The notes below the pieces were generated by a model. It did not search any database. It worked only from the letters and a program-made list of their open reading frames with translations, and had not been told where the DNA came from. 5,327 nt of DNA from Anaerolineales bacterium. Its GTDB lineage: Bacteria; Chloroflexota; Anaerolineae; Anaerolineales; VGOW01. Position numbers and translations under genes: made by a program. The stretch lies in contig CAKKQG010000231.1 of assembly GCA_919901875.1 (NCBI GenBank), forward strand, positions 7,548 through 12,874. The letters run 5' to 3'. Shown here one piece after another: positions 5,271 to 5,327 of this stretch (positions are counted from its first letter, which is position 1; the number at the start of each line of letters is the position of its first letter).

Positions 5271-5327
5271 TATTTCCGTTAGTTCCCTTTTCCCTTATTT
5301 CCTTTAGTTCCCTTTTCCCTTATTTCC
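5271..5327. repeat. 25-bp tandem repeat, at least 2.3 copies, cut by the window edge
   Basis: From TATTTCC at 5271 the sequence repeats with period 25: TATTTCC recurs at 5296 and 5321, and the intervening block TTAGTTCCCTTTTCCCT recurs with one G/T difference just before it. The unit is strongly pyrimidine-rich on the + strand. Read on the - strand it divides into GGAAATAA, GGGAAAAG and GGAACTAAA, which suggests that it grew from an 8-bp word. The array runs off the right edge, so its full copy number is unknown. Confidence 0.85.

Noticed and set aside
5213..5327. CRISPR array or iteron origin at the right end
   Set aside because: Repeats are 7 and 25 bp without unique spacers, and there is no replication gene or DnaA-box cluster in view.

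Overview
The window (about half GC) looks like chromosomal DNA of a bacterium, most likely a Chloroflexota member of the Anaerolineae type. This is inferred from the gene repertoire (a PMT/GT39-like membrane protein, a DUF4258 + YgiT zinc-finger pair, M23/TIM-barrel proteins without signal peptides), from apparently leaderless promoters, and from intergenic spacers full of short degenerate tandem repeats. No rRNA or other marker gene is present, so the phylum assignment is tentative.

Layout: two convergent blocks. On the + strand, bases 1-1480 hold the C-terminal part of a polytopic membrane protein resembling a glycosyltransferase of the GT39/PMT type (cut by the left edge), then a two-gene toxin-antitoxin-like module: a DUF4258-type protein (898-1251) and a YgiT-type zinc-finger protein (1223-1480), overlapping by 29 bp. 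A perfect 11-bp hairpin at 1491-1522 with A/T tracts on both sides ends both blocks. On the - strand, read from right to left, come a RadC-family protein (4488-5195), a 400-aa TIM-barrel glycoside-hydrolase-like protein (3242-4444) and a 535-aa paralogue of it that carries an intact M23 metallopeptidase domain in the middle (1536-3143).

The two large - strand proteins share an unassigned N-terminal domain of about 100 residues and a C-terminal barrel with both expected catalytic glutamates. They differ mainly by the presence or absence of the M23 domain, so they look like a tandem duplication with domain gain or loss. The M23 zinc and catalytic residues are all present, which suggests cell-wall (peptide plus glycan) targets, yet neither protein has a visible signal peptide.

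The spacers carry most of the unusual structure. The toxin-like gene and radC share a near-identical -10 block (TGCSRTTATAATC) placed 7-8 nt before the ATG, which implies leaderless mRNAs. An array of 8-bp units that flips orientation fills the gap between the two paralogues. A 7-bp repeat array lies just upstream of the radC -10, and a 25-bp tandem repeat runs off the right edge. A perfect 14-bp hairpin overlaps the radC stop codon. There is no gene-free stretch longer than 300 bases; the longest is 5196-5327.
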